A stretch of DNA of 64,000 nucleotides from Pandoraea terrigena (GCF_902459705.1 NZ_CABPRU010000001.1:620001-684000), one strand, 5' to 3'. Shown: positions 28,814 through 38,323, counted from the stretch's first letter. Program-made: numbers and translations. The notes: generated by a model not told the origin, from the letters alone.

Positions 28814-29790
28814 ACGACCTTGGCGGCGAACAGGTCGTGCACGTTCAGCGCACCGACGAGGCGCTCATTCTCGGTCACGAGCAATTGCGTGATGCCGAAA
28901 CGTTCCATCAGTTCGGCGGCTTCGGCGGCGAGTTGATCGGGGCCGATGCTGCGCGGGCCGGCCTTCATGACGTCGGCCAGCGTGAGCGTGGTGAAATCGA
29001 GCGTGCGCTTGAACAGGCGGCGCAGGTCGCCATCCGTAAAGATGCCCACGACGTGATCGTCGGCATCGACGATGGCCGTCATGCCCAGGCCTTTGGCGGT
29101 CATCTCCAGCAGCGCGTCGGACAGGCTGGCGTCGGCGCGCACCCGCGGCACGCGCTCGCCAGTGCGCATGACATCGCTTACGAACGTGAGCAGGCGTCGG
29201 CCGAGCGCGCCGCCCGGATGCGAGCGGGCGAAGTCCTCGGCGCCGAAGCCGCGCGCGTCGAGCAGCGTGACGGCAAGCGCATCGCCCAGGGCGAGGGCCG
29301 CCGTGGTGCTGGCCGTCGGGGCGAGGCCCAGCGGGCAGGCTTCCTTGTCGACGTGCGCATCGAGGTGCACGTCGGACAGGCGGCCCAGGCTGGAAGCGGC
29401 GTTGCCGGTCATGGCGATGAGCTTTGCGCCGATGCGCTTTATCATCGGGAGAATGCTGACGAGTTCGCCCGTCTCGCCCGAGTTGGACAGCGCGACGACG
29501 ACATCGTCGGTCGTGATCATGCCCAGGTCGCCGTGGCTGGCTTCGGCGGGGTGAACGAAGAAGGCGGGCGTGCCGGTGCTGGCGAACGTGGCGGCCAGTT
29601 TACGGCCGATGTGGCCCGACTTGCCCATTCCGGTGACGACCACGCGCCCGCGACAGGCGAGCAGCAGCGAGATCGCTTCGAAGAAGCTGTCGTCGAGGTG
29701 CGCGGAGACGCGTTCGATGGCGTCGGCTTCCGTGCGCAACACCTCCCGGGCGACCTCGAGTGCCCGGCCTGGATTGATTTTCGCTATCAT
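28810..29790 (-). CDS. kdsD: D-arabinose 5-phosphate isomerase KdsD
   Basis: A 326-residue enzyme converting ribulose 5-phosphate to arabinose 5-phosphate, the first step to Kdo. The N-terminal SIS domain carries VVVTGMGKSGHIGRKLAATFASTGTPAFFVHPAEASHGDLGM, LSNSGETGE and the PLGLAPTASTTAALALGDALA motif. Two C-terminal CBS domains start near VMRTGERVPRV and VMKAGPRSIGP. It heads the kdsD-kdsC-lptCAB operon and is divergent from the antiporter gene. Confidence 0.96.
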   Translation of the reverse strand: MIAKINPGRALEVAREVLRTEADAIERVSAHLDDSFFEAISLLLACRGRVVVTGMGKSGHIGRKLAATFASTGTPAFFVHPAEASHGDLGMITTDDVVVALSNSGETGELVSILPMIKRIGAKLIAMTGNAASSLGRLSDVHLDAHVDKEACPLGLAPTASTTAALALGDALAVTLLDARGFGAEDFARSHPGGALGRRLLTFVSDVMRTGERVPRVRADASLSDALLEMTAKGLGMTAIVDADDHVVGIFTDGDLRRLFKRTLDFTTLTLADVMKAGPRSIGPDQLAAEAAELMERFGITQLLVTENERLVGALNVHDLFAAKVV

Positions 29791-29994
29791 GCGCGGAGTA
29801 TATCAAAACGCACGCTGCGCCGAGGACAGCCGCGCCAGGCTTGGGCCTGCGCAGATCGGAGTCGCTCAGAAAGCGGCCCCGCGCCTCGTAGAACCCCGCC
29901 CGCGGAGGTCATCTGGCACGGCACTTGCATGGCAATCACCGTGATTCTTCAGACCCCTTACCTTCAGATTCACTCAGGAAACCGACCTTAGCCG

Positions 29995-31977
29995 ATGGCA
30001 TCACCGCTCGAACTCACTCTTGTCCTGCTGTTTGCCGCCTGCGTCGGGGTGGTGCTGTTCCGCATGCTCCATCTGCCGCCGATGCTCGGCTATCTGAGCG
30101 TGGGCATCGTGATCGGCCCGCACGCCATCGCGCTGGCTGCCGATACGCAACGCGTGCAGTACCTCGCGGAGTTCGGCGTCGTTTTCCTGATGTTCTCCAT
30201 CGGCATCGAATTTTCGCTCCCCAAGCTCAAGAGCATGCGTCGCGTGGTGCTGGGGCTGGGTGTGTCCCAGGTCATGGGAACGTTGCTCGTGGCGGTGGGA
30301 CTGGGGGCGCTCGTCAACCTGTTCTGGTCGTTCTCGTGGCAGGCCTCGGTGGCCCTGGGCGGCGCGCTGGCCATGTCCTCGACGGCCATCGTCACGAAGA
30401 TGCTCGCGGAGCGGCTCGAACTCGAGACGGAGCACGGCCGCAACATCATGGGGGTGTTGCTGTTCCAGGATCTGGCGGTCGTGCCGTTGCTGATTGTGAT
30501 CTCGGCGCTGGGCGGCAACCCGAAGGCGCTGATGCTGGCGCTGTCGCTGGCGGCGCTCAAGATCACGGGCGCGCTTGCGCTGTTGCTTTGGATCGGTCAA
30601 AAACTGGTCGGACGCTGGTTCCACATCGTGGCGGCGCGGCGCTCGCAAGAGCTGTTCATGCTCAACCTGCTGCTGCTCACGCTCGGGCTGGCCTATATCA
30701 CGGAGCACCTTGGCCTGTCGATGGCGCTCGGCGCCTTCATCGCCGGCATGCTGATCGCAGAGACGCCGTTCCGCCATCAGGTGGAGGACGACATCAAGCC
30801 ATTTCGCGACGTGCTGCTGGGACTGTTCTTCATCACGACCGGCATGTTGCTCGATCCGACCATCGTGATGCAGCAGCCACTGCTGGTGCTGCTGTTCTTC
30901 GTCGGCCCGCTGGTCGTCAAGTTCACGCTCATCGCGGGGCTCGCGCGCCTGTTCGGCAGCTCGCCGGGCACGGCGATTCGCACGGGCCTGGGTCTCGCGC
31001 AGGCGGGCGAATTCGGCTTCGTGCTGCTCAATCTGGTGATCGGCCGGCACCTGCTCGACCCGTCGCTTTCGCAAGCTGTGCTCGCGGGCATGCTGCTCTC
31101 GATGCTGTGCGCGCCGTTTCTCATCATCAATGCCGACCGTATCGCGCTGCGCTTCGTCGCCAACGAATGGATGATGCAGTCGTTGCAGATGACCCGGATT
31201 GCCACGCAGAGCATCAAGACGTCGGGCCACGTCATCATCTGCGGCTACGGCCGATGCGGCCAGAACCTGGCGCGCATGCTTGAGCAGGAGGGCATTGGCT
31301 ATGTGGCGCTCGATCTCGACCCCGATCGGGTGATGGAGGCGGCCAGCTCCGGCGAGACAGTCGTCTTTGGCGATGCGGCCCGGCGCGAAGCGCTGATCGC
31401 GGCGGGGATTCACCGCGCCGCTGGCATCGTGGTGACCTACGACAGCACTCCGGCCGCGCTGAAGGTGCTGGCGCAGGTGCAGGCGTTGGAGCCAACCTTG
31501 CCAGTAGTCGTGCGCACGGTCGACGACACGCATATGGACGAACTGATTGCCGCCGGCGCGACCGAAGTCGTGCCCGAGATCGTGGAGGGCAGCCTGATGC
31601 TGGCATCGCATGCGCTAGTGCTCATGGGCGTGCCGATGCGCCGCGTGCTGCGCCGGGTCGCGCAGGCGCGTAACGAACGCTACAGCCTGCTGCGCGGCTA
31701 CTTCCATGGCCTGGACGACGAGGACGACGACGCCGAGCGCGAGCAGGTTCGTCTGCAATCGGTTCCGCTCCCTCTGCATGCGGACGCGGTCGGGCACACC
31801 CTGGGCGAGCTTCGGCTCGACAAGCTTGGTGTGACGGTCACGGCCATTCGCCGGCATGGCATTCGCGGCGTGGAGCCGGTATCCGAGACGCGGCTGATGG
31901 CCGAGGACATCGTGGTGCTGCGCGGGTTGCCCGACCGGCTGGCCGCCGCCGAGGCGCGCCTGATCGGCCACGAGTAG
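29995..31977 (+). CDS. CPA2-family cation:proton antiporter with RCK domain (KefB/YbaL-like)
   Basis: A 660-residue inner-membrane protein. Residues 1-385 form about 12 hydrophobic helices with the CPA2 features LAEFGVVFLMFSIGIEFS and GAFIAGMLIAETPFRHQVE. A cytoplasmic TrkA-N (RCK) domain begins HVIICGYGRCGQNLARMLEQEGI and ends near residue 540, followed by a TrkA-C-like piece (VGHTLGELRLDKLGVTVTAIRRHGI). This architecture matches KefB, KefC and YbaL; whether the ion is potassium or sodium, and whether glutathione adducts gate it, cannot be told. It is divergent from kdsD. Confidence 0.9.
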   Translation: MASPLELTLVLLFAACVGVVLFRMLHLPPMLGYLSVGIVIGPHAIALAADTQRVQYLAEFGVVFLMFSIGIEFSLPKLKSMRRVVLGLGVSQVMGTLLVAVGLGALVNLFWSFSWQASVALGGALAMSSTAIVTKMLAERLELETEHGRNIMGVLLFQDLAVVPLLIVISALGGNPKALMLALSLAALKITGALALLLWIGQKLVGRWFHIVAARRSQELFMLNLLLLTLGLAYITEHLGLSMALGAFIAGMLIAETPFRHQVEDDIKPFRDVLLGLFFITTGMLLDPTIVMQQPLLVLLFFVGPLVVKFTLIAGLARLFGSSPGTAIRTGLGLAQAGEFGFVLLNLVIGRHLLDPSLSQAVLAGMLLSMLCAPFLIINADRIALRFVANEWMMQSLQMTRIATQSIKTSGHVIICGYGRCGQNLARMLEQEGIGYVALDLDPDRVMEAASSGETVVFGDAARREALIAAGIHRAAGIVVTYDSTPAALKVLAQVQALEPTLPVVVRTVDDTHMDELIAAGATEVVPEIVEGSLMLASHALVLMGVPMRRVLRRVAQARNERYSLLRGYFHGLDDEDDDAEREQVRLQSVPLPLHADAVGHTLGELRLDKLGVTVTAIRRHGIRGVEPVSETRLMAEDIVVLRGLPDRLAAAEARLIGHE

Positions 31978-32079
31978 ACCACGCATAGACGGCGAGACCG
32001 CCAAGGGAGCGTGCGGCCGGTGCGTGCGCCTTGCGCTGGGCGGGGCTGCCCGCGCGGTTGCCGGGCGCCGGGCCATTTT

Positions 32080-32088
32080 TGGCATAAT
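32080..32088 (+). promoter_or_regulatory. Candidate extended -10 promoter of apt
   Basis: TGGCATAAT is an extended -10 box (TGn plus CATAAT, 5 of 6 to TATAAT) about 38 nt upstream of the apt start codon. The -35 is weak, as allowed for extended -10 promoters. Confidence 0.5.
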
Positions 32089-32126
32089 GTGGCGTGTTCT
32101 CCCTCCGTATCCCAAGAAGGATCCCC

Positions 32127-32678
32127 GTGCAGATCGACGAGTCCCCTGCCGCCTACATCAAGAGCCAGATTCGCACCGTGCCGGACTGGCCGGCGCCGGG
32201 CGTGCAGTTTCGCGACATCACGCCGTTGCTCAAGAACCCGCGCACTTTGCGGGTGCTCATCGATGTGTTCGTGCACCGCTACATGACGCACCGTCCCGAT
32301 TACATCGCGGGCCTCGATGCGCGCGGCTTCATCCTCGGTTCGATCCTGGCCTATGAGTTGAACATCGGCTTCATCCCCATTCGCAAGAAGGGCAAGCTGC
32401 CTTATCAGACGGTCGCGGAGGAGTACGAACTGGAATATGGGAGTGCGACGGTCGAGATCCACGCCGATGCCTGCGGCCCGGGCGACCGCGTGCTGCTCAT
32501 CGACGATCTGGTCGCCACGGGGGGCACGATGCTCGCGGGCAAGAAACTGCTGGAGCGCCTGGGTGCGACCGTCATCGAAGGGGCGGCCATCGTCGACCTG
32601 CCGGAACTGGGCGGCTCGCGCCTGATTCGCGACGCCGGATTGCCGCTCTTCCTGCTCTGCTCGTTCGAAGGCCACTGA
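32127..32678 (+). CDS. apt: Adenine phosphoribosyltransferase
   Basis: A 183-residue purine-salvage enzyme forming AMP from adenine and PRPP. It has the family opening [25 protein letters not shown], the [11 protein letters not shown] flexible loop and the PRPP-binding motif [15 protein letters not shown] chose GTG 32127 because AAGG lies 6 nt upstream and homology begins near [14 protein letters not shown]; an ATG at 32094 has no ribosome-binding site. Confidence 0.95.
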   Translation: MQIDESPAAYIKSQIRTVPDWPAPGVQFRDITPLLKNPRTLRVLIDVFVHRYMTHRPDYIAGLDARGFILGSILAYELNIGFIPIRKKGKLPYQTVAEEYELEYGSATVEIHADACGPGDRVLLIDDLVATGGTMLAGKKLLERLGATVIEGAAIVDLPELGGSRLIRDAGLPLFLLCSFEGH

Positions 32679-32754
32679 ACCCGGTAACCTGAGCGGACGC
32701 GTTGCGGTCCCTCCATCGCCCCTTCATTCACATCACCCGACCTCGGACGCGCCG

Positions 32755-33369
32755 ATGCCCAATCTCTGGCTGTTCTTGCTGACCTCGGTGGCGATCACGC
32801 TCGCCCCGGGTCCGGACAACATGCAGGTCATCGCGCGCGGCATTGCGCAGGGCCGTTGGGCGGGGCTGGCCGCGGCCGCCGGGTTTACGTCCGGTTGTCT
32901 CTTCCACACGAGCATCGCCGCGGTCGGCCTGGCCGCCGTGCTGCGTTCGTCGCCGTGGGCCTTCGAGGGGATCAAGCTGGCCGGGGCCGCCTATCTCATC
33001 TGGATCGGCATCAAGGCGTTACGCGCGCGTGGTGCCCTGGCGCTGGCCAACGCGGCCGCACCACAACCACTCTCGGCCGTCTTCCGCCAAAGCGTGCTGG
33101 CGAACATGCTCAACCCCAAGGTCACGTTGTTCTTCCTGGTGTTCCTGCCGCAGTTCGTGAACGCCGACACCGCCCATCCCGGCGGGCAGATGCTGTTGCT
33201 CGGCCTCGTGTTCATGGCGCAGACGATCGTCGTGTTCAGCGCGTATGGATGGTTTGCTGGCATGCTGGGCACGTGGCTCAAGCGACGCCCCGGCGCAGGG
33301 CGCTGGCTCGACCGTGCCGCCGGCGCCATCTTCATCGGCCTGGGCTTGCGCGTCGCGCTGCAGGCGTAG
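32755..33369 (+). CDS. LysE/RhtB-family amino-acid exporter
   Basis: A 204-residue membrane protein with about six hydrophobic segments. The opening LLTSVAITLAPGPDNMQVIARGIAQGRWAGLAAAAGF and the middle QSVLANMLNPKVTLFFLVFLPQFV are the RhtB/LeuE-branch signatures, unlike the LysE/ArgO-type gene at 3185. Such proteins export threonine, homoserine, leucine or similar amino acids; the substrate here is unknown. It follows apt by 76 nt and is followed by a DeoR-type regulator. Confidence 0.87.
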   Translation: MPNLWLFLLTSVAITLAPGPDNMQVIARGIAQGRWAGLAAAAGFTSGCLFHTSIAAVGLAAVLRSSPWAFEGIKLAGAAYLIWIGIKALRARGALALANAAAPQPLSAVFRQSVLANMLNPKVTLFFLVFLPQFVNADTAHPGGQMLLLGLVFMAQTIVVFSAYGWFAGMLGTWLKRRPGAGRWLDRAAGAIFIGLGLRVALQA

Positions 33370-33452
33370 GGCACATCAGCGCACCGGCATGGCCGGCATC
33401 GGCCACACCGATGCCTCCAAAGAATTCGCAGTCCAACCGACATTGCCAGATC

Positions 33453-34208
33453 ATGCTTGCCGAACAACGCCAACAGTACGTGCTCGAACAACTTGCCAAG
33501 ACCGGGGCGCTCGCGATCAGCGATCTGGTGCGCGAACTGGGCGTCTCGCGAGAGACCGTGCGCCGTGACCTCAATACGCTTGCCGGGCGCGGACTGCTGC
33601 TCATGACGCACGGCGGCGCGCTGGCCGCTGATCGCAGCGAACCCGACTGGACGCTGCGCGAGAACGTCAACGCGGTGGGCAAGCGTGCCATCGGCATGCG
33701 TGCGGCGGAACTGGTGCCCGATGGGGCGTCGGTGATCATCGACTATGGCACGACCACGCGGGCGGTGGCGCAGGCGCTGCTCGCCAAGCACCAGTTGCGC
33801 ATCTACACGAACGACTGGCAGATCGCGCGACTGCTGGGCCGTCATCACGACAACCGGGTGACGTTGCTCGGCGGCGAGTTGCAGGACAACGAAGACGCCG
33901 TGCAGGGCTGGGACGCCATCAACCAGATATCGCAATACCACGCCGACTTCGCGTTCATCGGCGTGGGCGGCGTGACCGAGGACGGTGGCATCACCGATTT
34001 CAACCGTGCTGCCGCCGAGCTTCGAGCGCGCATGTTGCTGTGTGCGAACATCTCGGTCGTGGTGGCGGACCATACCAAGTTCGGTCGTGTGACGCCCGTG
34101 CGCATCCGTCATTTCGAAGCGGCCCGTTACCTCATCAGCGACGCCGCTCCACACAAAAGCATGCTGGCGCAACTGCGGGCGCGCGGCCCGGAACTGCTCA
34201 TCGCGTGA
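33453..34208 (+). CDS. DeoR/GlpR-family transcriptional regulator
   Basis: A 251-residue regulator. An N-terminal DeoR helix-turn-helix (AEQRQQYVLEQLAKTGALAISDLVRELGVSRETVRRDLNTLAGRGLLLMTHGGA) is followed by the DeoR C-terminal sugar-phosphate-binding domain, with IDYGTTTRAVAQAL, LLGGELQDNEDAVQG and DFAFIGVGGVTEDGGITDFN. The family normally senses phosphorylated sugars and represses a neighbouring catabolic operon, but no sugar operon is adjacent. The start at 33453 puts the helix-turn-helix at the N-terminus; the ribosome-binding site is weak. Confidence 0.88.
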   Translation: MLAEQRQQYVLEQLAKTGALAISDLVRELGVSRETVRRDLNTLAGRGLLLMTHGGALAADRSEPDWTLRENVNAVGKRAIGMRAAELVPDGASVIIDYGTTTRAVAQALLAKHQLRIYTNDWQIARLLGRHHDNRVTLLGGELQDNEDAVQGWDAINQISQYHADFAFIGVGGVTEDGGITDFNRAAAELRARMLLCANISVVVADHTKFGRVTPVRIRHFEAARYLISDAAPHKSMLAQLRARGPELLIA

Positions 34209-34364
34209 GCGGGTTCAGTCGGGTTTGCATTGTGCGGGCCGATCGCCCGCGTCCCGTCAGACGCCGGGCATCTCCGCCCGGCCGTGCCATCCTCGCTGCC
34301 CACCCATCTGCGAAAATCGCGCCTTCGCTCGCCGCGTTCCGCTGACGATCGATATCGGGCGCGA

Positions 34365-35009
34365 TTACATCGCGTCTGCAGACCGATGCGCATCCGCGCC
34401 CACACAGCACACCAGTACCTCCGCAGGCAGCTTGCCGGTGCTCAGATACACGTGCCCAACGGAGCTATCGAAGTACAGACTGTCGCCCGGCTTCAGTTGG
34501 AACATCGCGCCGGTCTCGAACCGCAGTTCGAGCGACCCCTTAAGCAGAAACACGAACTCTTCGCCGCTGTGGCGTATGTAGTCCGGGAAGTCGGAGAGCT
34601 TGCGTGCGCGCACCAGTCCGCGCATCGGCACCATGCGCTTGCCCGTCAGCTCATTGGCGAGCATGCGATATTCATAGTTGGGCGTGTCGTAGACCATTTG
34701 GTGGTCCGATGCCGTGAAGGTCGGCACAAGGGGGCCCGTTGCCTCAAGCGGTTTACGTTCGAATAGCGCGTCGAAGCCGACTTCAAGCGCTTGGGCCAGC
34801 GCCGCGAACTTGTCATACGTCAGGGCAATATCGCCACGCTCGGCCTTCGAGATCGTCGACACGGCGATGCCGGAGCGCGACGATAAATTCATCAGCGTCA
34901 ATTTTTTCGCCTTGCGCGCGTCACGCAGCCGCGCGCCAATCGCCTTGCGATCGAACTGCGACGACGGCTCAGCAGGGGAGGGCGCCTTGCGCGCAGGTGA
35001 TCTGACCAT
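34365..35009 (-). CDS. XRE-family regulator with C-terminal cupin domain
   Basis: A 214-residue regulator: XRE helix-turn-helix at about residues 25-80 (IGARLRDARKAKKLTLMNLSSRSGIAVSTISKAERGDIALTYDKFAALAQAL), then a cupin domain at about 130-205 (HSGEEFVFLLKGSLELRF, LKPGDSLYFDSSVGHVYL). The cupin probably senses a small catabolite, as in PuuR-type regulators of amine or amino-acid breakdown. It is divergent from the MFS-amidase-RidA-oxidoreductase operon, and an inverted repeat at 35046-35071 lies between them, so it most likely controls that operon. Confidence 0.88.
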   Translation of the reverse strand: MVRSPARKAPSPAEPSSQFDRKAIGARLRDARKAKKLTLMNLSSRSGIAVSTISKAERGDIALTYDKFAALAQALEVGFDALFERKPLEATGPLVPTFTASDHQMVYDTPNYEYRMLANELTGKRMVPMRGLVRARKLSDFPDYIRHSGEEFVFLLKGSLELRFETGAMFQLKPGDSLYFDSSVGHVYLSTGKLPAEVLVCCVGADAHRSADAM

Positions 35010-35045
35010 CCTTAGTCTCTCTCATCGGAATACGGGTTTTGTCGT

Positions 35046-35071
35046 ATACGAGAATTATATTTTTCTCATAT
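35046..35071. promoter_or_regulatory. Candidate operator of the XRE-cupin regulator
   Basis: ATACGAGAA, 8 nt, TTCTCATAT is an inverted repeat (8 of 9 bases symmetric) in an AT-rich spot of the divergent spacer, 37 bp from the regulator start and 45 bp from the transporter start. A further CTCTCAT half-site lies about 8 bp downstream. Assignment to this regulator is by position only. Confidence 0.55.
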
Positions 35072-35115
35072 ATGATAACTCTCATTCAGGTTCAACCCCC
35101 GAAGGAGCCGATGCC

Positions 35116-36402
35116 GTGTTAACGCTTGCCATGGAAAAAGCTGGTCTATCGAGGTCCCAAGTCATCGCTGCGACGACGCTGGGTACGGCATTGGAGTTCT
35201 ACGACTTCACGATTTACAGCTTCTTTGCGATTCAGATCGGACAGCTCTTCTTCCCGTCGGCATCGCCGGTGAACCAGTTCTTGTTGTCGATCGGCGTCTT
35301 CGGCGTGGGTTTCGTCGTGAGGCCGCTAGGTGGCATTGTGATCGGTGCCTATGCAGACCGGGTCGGGCGCAAAAAGGCGATGGTGCTGACCATTATGTTG
35401 ATGGCGCTCAGTTGCGCGCTCATCGCGGGTGCGCCCACGTATGCGGTCGCGGGCGTGGCAGCGCCGTTCATCGTGCTCGCCGCGCGATTGATCCAGGGCT
35501 TTGCTGCGGGCGGCGAGTTCGGCCCGGGTACCACGTTGCTCGTCGAATATGCCTCCGACTCGACACGTGCTTTCTTTGCAAGCTGGAACTTCTCGGCCAC
35601 TGCGCTTGGGCTCGCGATGGGCGCGGGTGTCGCGACGCTCGTCAATGGCATGCTTCCCAAGGAGGCTGTGCTGGCGTGGGGCTGGCGCATTCCGTTCGTG
35701 CTCGGCATCGTGGCGGCGCCCGTCGGCATGCTGATACGCCGTCGACTTGAAGAAACGCTCAGCGACGCATCGTCTCGTGGCCCGACTCGGCGAGGCGCGT
35801 TGAAGGAGGCGCTCACCACGCACCTCAACCTGACGATTCTCGGCACCTTCGCCGAGCTTGGCGGTTCGGTGTCTGTGTATATCACGGCCTTCTTTCTGCC
35901 GAGCCATGCCGTGCGGACGTTGCATCTTTCGTCGACTGCGGCGGTCGTGTCGGGCGTGGTCAGTTCGCTGGTGCTGTTCGTGGCGGCGCCGGTCGCCGGC
36001 AAGCTCGCCGACCGCTACAGCCGAAAGCGCGTCCTCGTGGTATCGCGCGTGACCTTGTTGCTGAGCATCTATCCTGCGTTCGCCTGGCTCTCGGCGCAGC
36101 CTTCGATGGGGCTGCTTTGCGCGGTGTCCGCGTTTCTTGCCGTGTTCGTCGCCGGACAAATCGTCCCGGTACTCGTGATGATCCCGGAGCTTTTTCCGAA
36201 GCACGTTCGGGCGACGGGCATCGCACTGACCTACGTCGTCAGCGCTTCATTCTTTGGCGGGTTTTCTCCGTTCATCGCGAGCTGGCTTGTCGCGCGCACC
36301 GGCAACGTCCTGGCGCCGGCGTGGTATGTCGCGGCGGCCTGCGCGATCTCGCTCGTTCCGGTGATCTGGCTGCGCGACCGCACCGGCGAAGCGCTCGACT
36401 GA
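35116..36402 (+). CDS. MFS transporter, metabolite:H+ symporter (MHS) type
   Basis: A 428-residue inner-membrane protein with 12 predicted helices. Near the N-terminus, TLGTALEFYDFTIYSFFAIQIGQLFFP and the loop GAYADRVGRKKAM are hallmarks of the MHS (ProP/ShiA/KgtP-like) subfamily, which imports organic acids, betaines or amino acids with protons. The GTG at 35116 is chosen because GAAGGAG lies 8 nt upstream; the ATG at 35131 lacks a ribosome-binding site. It heads an operon with the amidase, RidA and FAD oxidoreductase, so it probably imports their substrate. Confidence 0.87.
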   Translation: MLTLAMEKAGLSRSQVIAATTLGTALEFYDFTIYSFFAIQIGQLFFPSASPVNQFLLSIGVFGVGFVVRPLGGIVIGAYADRVGRKKAMVLTIMLMALSCALIAGAPTYAVAGVAAPFIVLAARLIQGFAAGGEFGPGTTLLVEYASDSTRAFFASWNFSATALGLAMGAGVATLVNGMLPKEAVLAWGWRIPFVLGIVAAPVGMLIRRRLEETLSDASSRGPTRRGALKEALTTHLNLTILGTFAELGGSVSVYITAFFLPSHAVRTLHLSSTAAVVSGVVSSLVLFVAAPVAGKLADRYSRKRVLVVSRVTLLLSIYPAFAWLSAQPSMGLLCAVSAFLAVFVAGQIVPVLVMIPELFPKHVRATGIALTYVVSASFFGGFSPFIASWLVARTGNVLAPAWYVAAACAISLVPVIWLRDRTGEALD

Positions 36403-36426
36403 AACGTTTTCATCTCCAGGATCCAC

Positions 36427-37953
36427 ATGTCAGATAACGACGACCTCGTGAGCCGCAGTGCAGTCGAATTACGACGCATGATCGGCGCGAAACAGATCTC
36501 GCCCGTCGAATTGCTCGACGCGTGCATCGAGCGGATCGAAGCCGTCAATCCGGCCGTCAATGCAATTACGGCGACGTGCTTCGACGTGGCGCGTGAGGCC
36601 GCCAAAGCCGCCGAGCGCAAGGTGATGGCGGGTGCGCCGCTTGGGCTGCTTCACGGCTTGCCGCTGGGTGTGAAAGACCTCGAGGACACGGCGGGTTTGC
36701 TCACCACCTACGGTTCACCGATGTCGCGTAGCCACGTGCCGTCACGTGACGTGGTGCTCGTCGAACGGTTGCGCGCGGCGGGCGCAGTGCTTGTCGGCAA
36801 GACGAACGTGCCGGAGCTTGGCGCGGGAGCGAACACGCGCAATCCTGTGTGGGGCGCGACCGGGAATCCGTTCAATCCGGAATTGAATGCGGGAGGTTCG
36901 TCGGGCGGGTCGGCCGCCGCGCTCGCTTGCGACATGCTGCCCGTCTGCACGGGTTCCGACACCGGCGGGTCGCTGCGCATACCGGCATCGAAGTGCGGCG
37001 TCGTCGGCTTCAGGCCATCGGCGGGGCTCGTGCCAAACTCACGGCGTCTGCTCGGATGGACGCCCATTTCAGTGGTCGGTCCGATGGGGCGCGATGTCGA
37101 GGAAGCCGCATTGCAACTCGCGGCGACTGCCGGCTACTCGACAGGCGACCCGCTCAGCTACGAAATCGACGCGCCCGGCTTCACGGCATTGCCCTGGCTC
37201 GATCTCGCCACGCTGCGCGTTGGCTATACCGAAGACTTTGATTCGTGTGATGTCGACGACGACGTGCGCGCAGTGTTTCGTTCGCGCATGGCGGCGCTTG
37301 GCAAGCGGGTGCAGACATGCGAGCCGGTCAGCTTTGAACTGGGGGATGTGCACCGCGCGTTCGACGTGATCCGTGCGGAGAGCTTCGTCGCGGGACTGCG
37401 CGACGCGTATGCGCGCGATCCGGGGGCGCTCGGGCCCAATACCCGGGCAAACTATGAAATGGGTGCAGCAATGACCCTTGCCGACAGCGCATGGGCGCAA
37501 GCGGAGCAGACCCGCATTTTCACGCGTTTCCAGGCAGCGTTTGAGCGTTACGACGTGATCGTCTCGCCGACGACGCCTGTTTCGCCGTTCTCGTGGCGTG
37601 AATTGTATGCCGCGCAAATCAACGGCCGCGCTCAGGAGAATTACTACCGCTGGCTCGCCCTGACGTACGTGGTGACGCTCACGACGCATCCTGCGATCTC
37701 GCTGCCATGCGGTGTCGATCTTGCGGGCATGCCGTTCGGTTTGCAAATCGTCGGCCCGTTTCGCGGCGATCTCAAGACCTTGTGCGTTGCGCGCGCGATG
37801 GAGCGTGCCTTCGACCAGGAGCCGGCACTGCGCCGGCCGCGCCCCGATCTGTCGAAGCTCGTGCACGCGAACCCGGCGCTCAAATCAATTGTCACCCACC
37901 CGCCGATCCTGAATTCGGTTGGCGAGAATCCATCCGGAATGTCATCCGTTTAA
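36427..37953 (+). CDS. Amidase-signature family hydrolase
   Basis: A 508-residue amidase with the Ser-cisSer-Lys triad: Lys83 in LPLGVKDL, cis-Ser158 in GGSSGGS and nucleophile Ser182 in TGSDTGGSLRIPA, with the usual 24-residue spacing between the serines. It hydrolyses an amide to a carboxylate and ammonia or amine; the substrate is unknown. It starts 24 nt after the transporter. Context with an amino-acid-type oxidase and RidA suggests it frees an amine or amino acid that is then oxidised. The C-terminal 50 residues lack family conservation. Confidence 0.9.
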   Translation: MSDNDDLVSRSAVELRRMIGAKQISPVELLDACIERIEAVNPAVNAITATCFDVAREAAKAAERKVMAGAPLGLLHGLPLGVKDLEDTAGLLTTYGSPMSRSHVPSRDVVLVERLRAAGAVLVGKTNVPELGAGANTRNPVWGATGNPFNPELNAGGSSGGSAAALACDMLPVCTGSDTGGSLRIPASKCGVVGFRPSAGLVPNSRRLLGWTPISVVGPMGRDVEEAALQLAATAGYSTGDPLSYEIDAPGFTALPWLDLATLRVGYTEDFDSCDVDDDVRAVFRSRMAALGKRVQTCEPVSFELGDVHRAFDVIRAESFVAGLRDAYARDPGALGPNTRANYEMGAAMTLADSAWAQAEQTRIFTRFQAAFERYDVIVSPTTPVSPFSWRELYAAQINGRAQENYYRWLALTYVVTLTTHPAISLPCGVDLAGMPFGLQIVGPFRGDLKTLCVARAMERAFDQEPALRRPRPDLSKLVHANPALKSIVTHPPILNSVGENPSGMSSV

Positions 37954-37969
37954 ATCCAGAGAGCCTGCC

Positions 37970-38323
37970 ATGTCCAATGAAATCAAACGGCTGCAAACCA
38001 ACGCGCGCATGAGCCAGATCGTCGTCGCGAATGGCGTCGTCTATCTGTCAGGACAAGTCCCCGACACGGCTGACGCATCGGTCACCGTGCAGGCAAACGA
38101 AGTGCTGACGCGCATCGACGCGCTGCTCGCGGCAGCGGGAATCGACAAAACGCGCATCATCACAGCGAACATCTGGCTCAGCGACCCGAAGCACTTTGGC
38201 GAATTCAATGCGGCATGGGAAGCATGGGTGCCCTCGGGCCATGCGCCGACACGAGCCTGTGTGCAGGCACTGCTCATGAAGCCCGGGCTTGATGTCGAAG
38301 TGGCCGTCACTGCGCTTGCGTGA
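37970..38323 (+). CDS. RidA-family (YjgF/UK114) enamine/imine deaminase
   Basis: A 117-residue RidA-fold protein with the family core NGVVYLSGQVPDTADASVTVQANEVLTRIDALLAAAGIDKTRIITANIWLSD and the active-site Arg in HAPTRACVQA. RidA proteins hydrolyse reactive imines or enamines released by amino-acid oxidases and PLP enzymes. This fits exactly with the FAD oxidoreductase encoded 10 nt downstream. ATG 37970 follows the amidase stop by 16 nt. Confidence 0.92.
   Translation: MSNEIKRLQTNARMSQIVVANGVVYLSGQVPDTADASVTVQANEVLTRIDALLAAAGIDKTRIITANIWLSDPKHFGEFNAAWEAWVPSGHAPTRACVQALLMKPGLDVEVAVTALA

Noticed and set aside
30001-31611. Minus-strand frame of about 536 codons opposite the cation antiporter gene
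   Set aside because: Low-complexity Gln/His/Arg composition, no ribosome-binding site and no conserved domain; the plus-strand antiporter is unambiguous.
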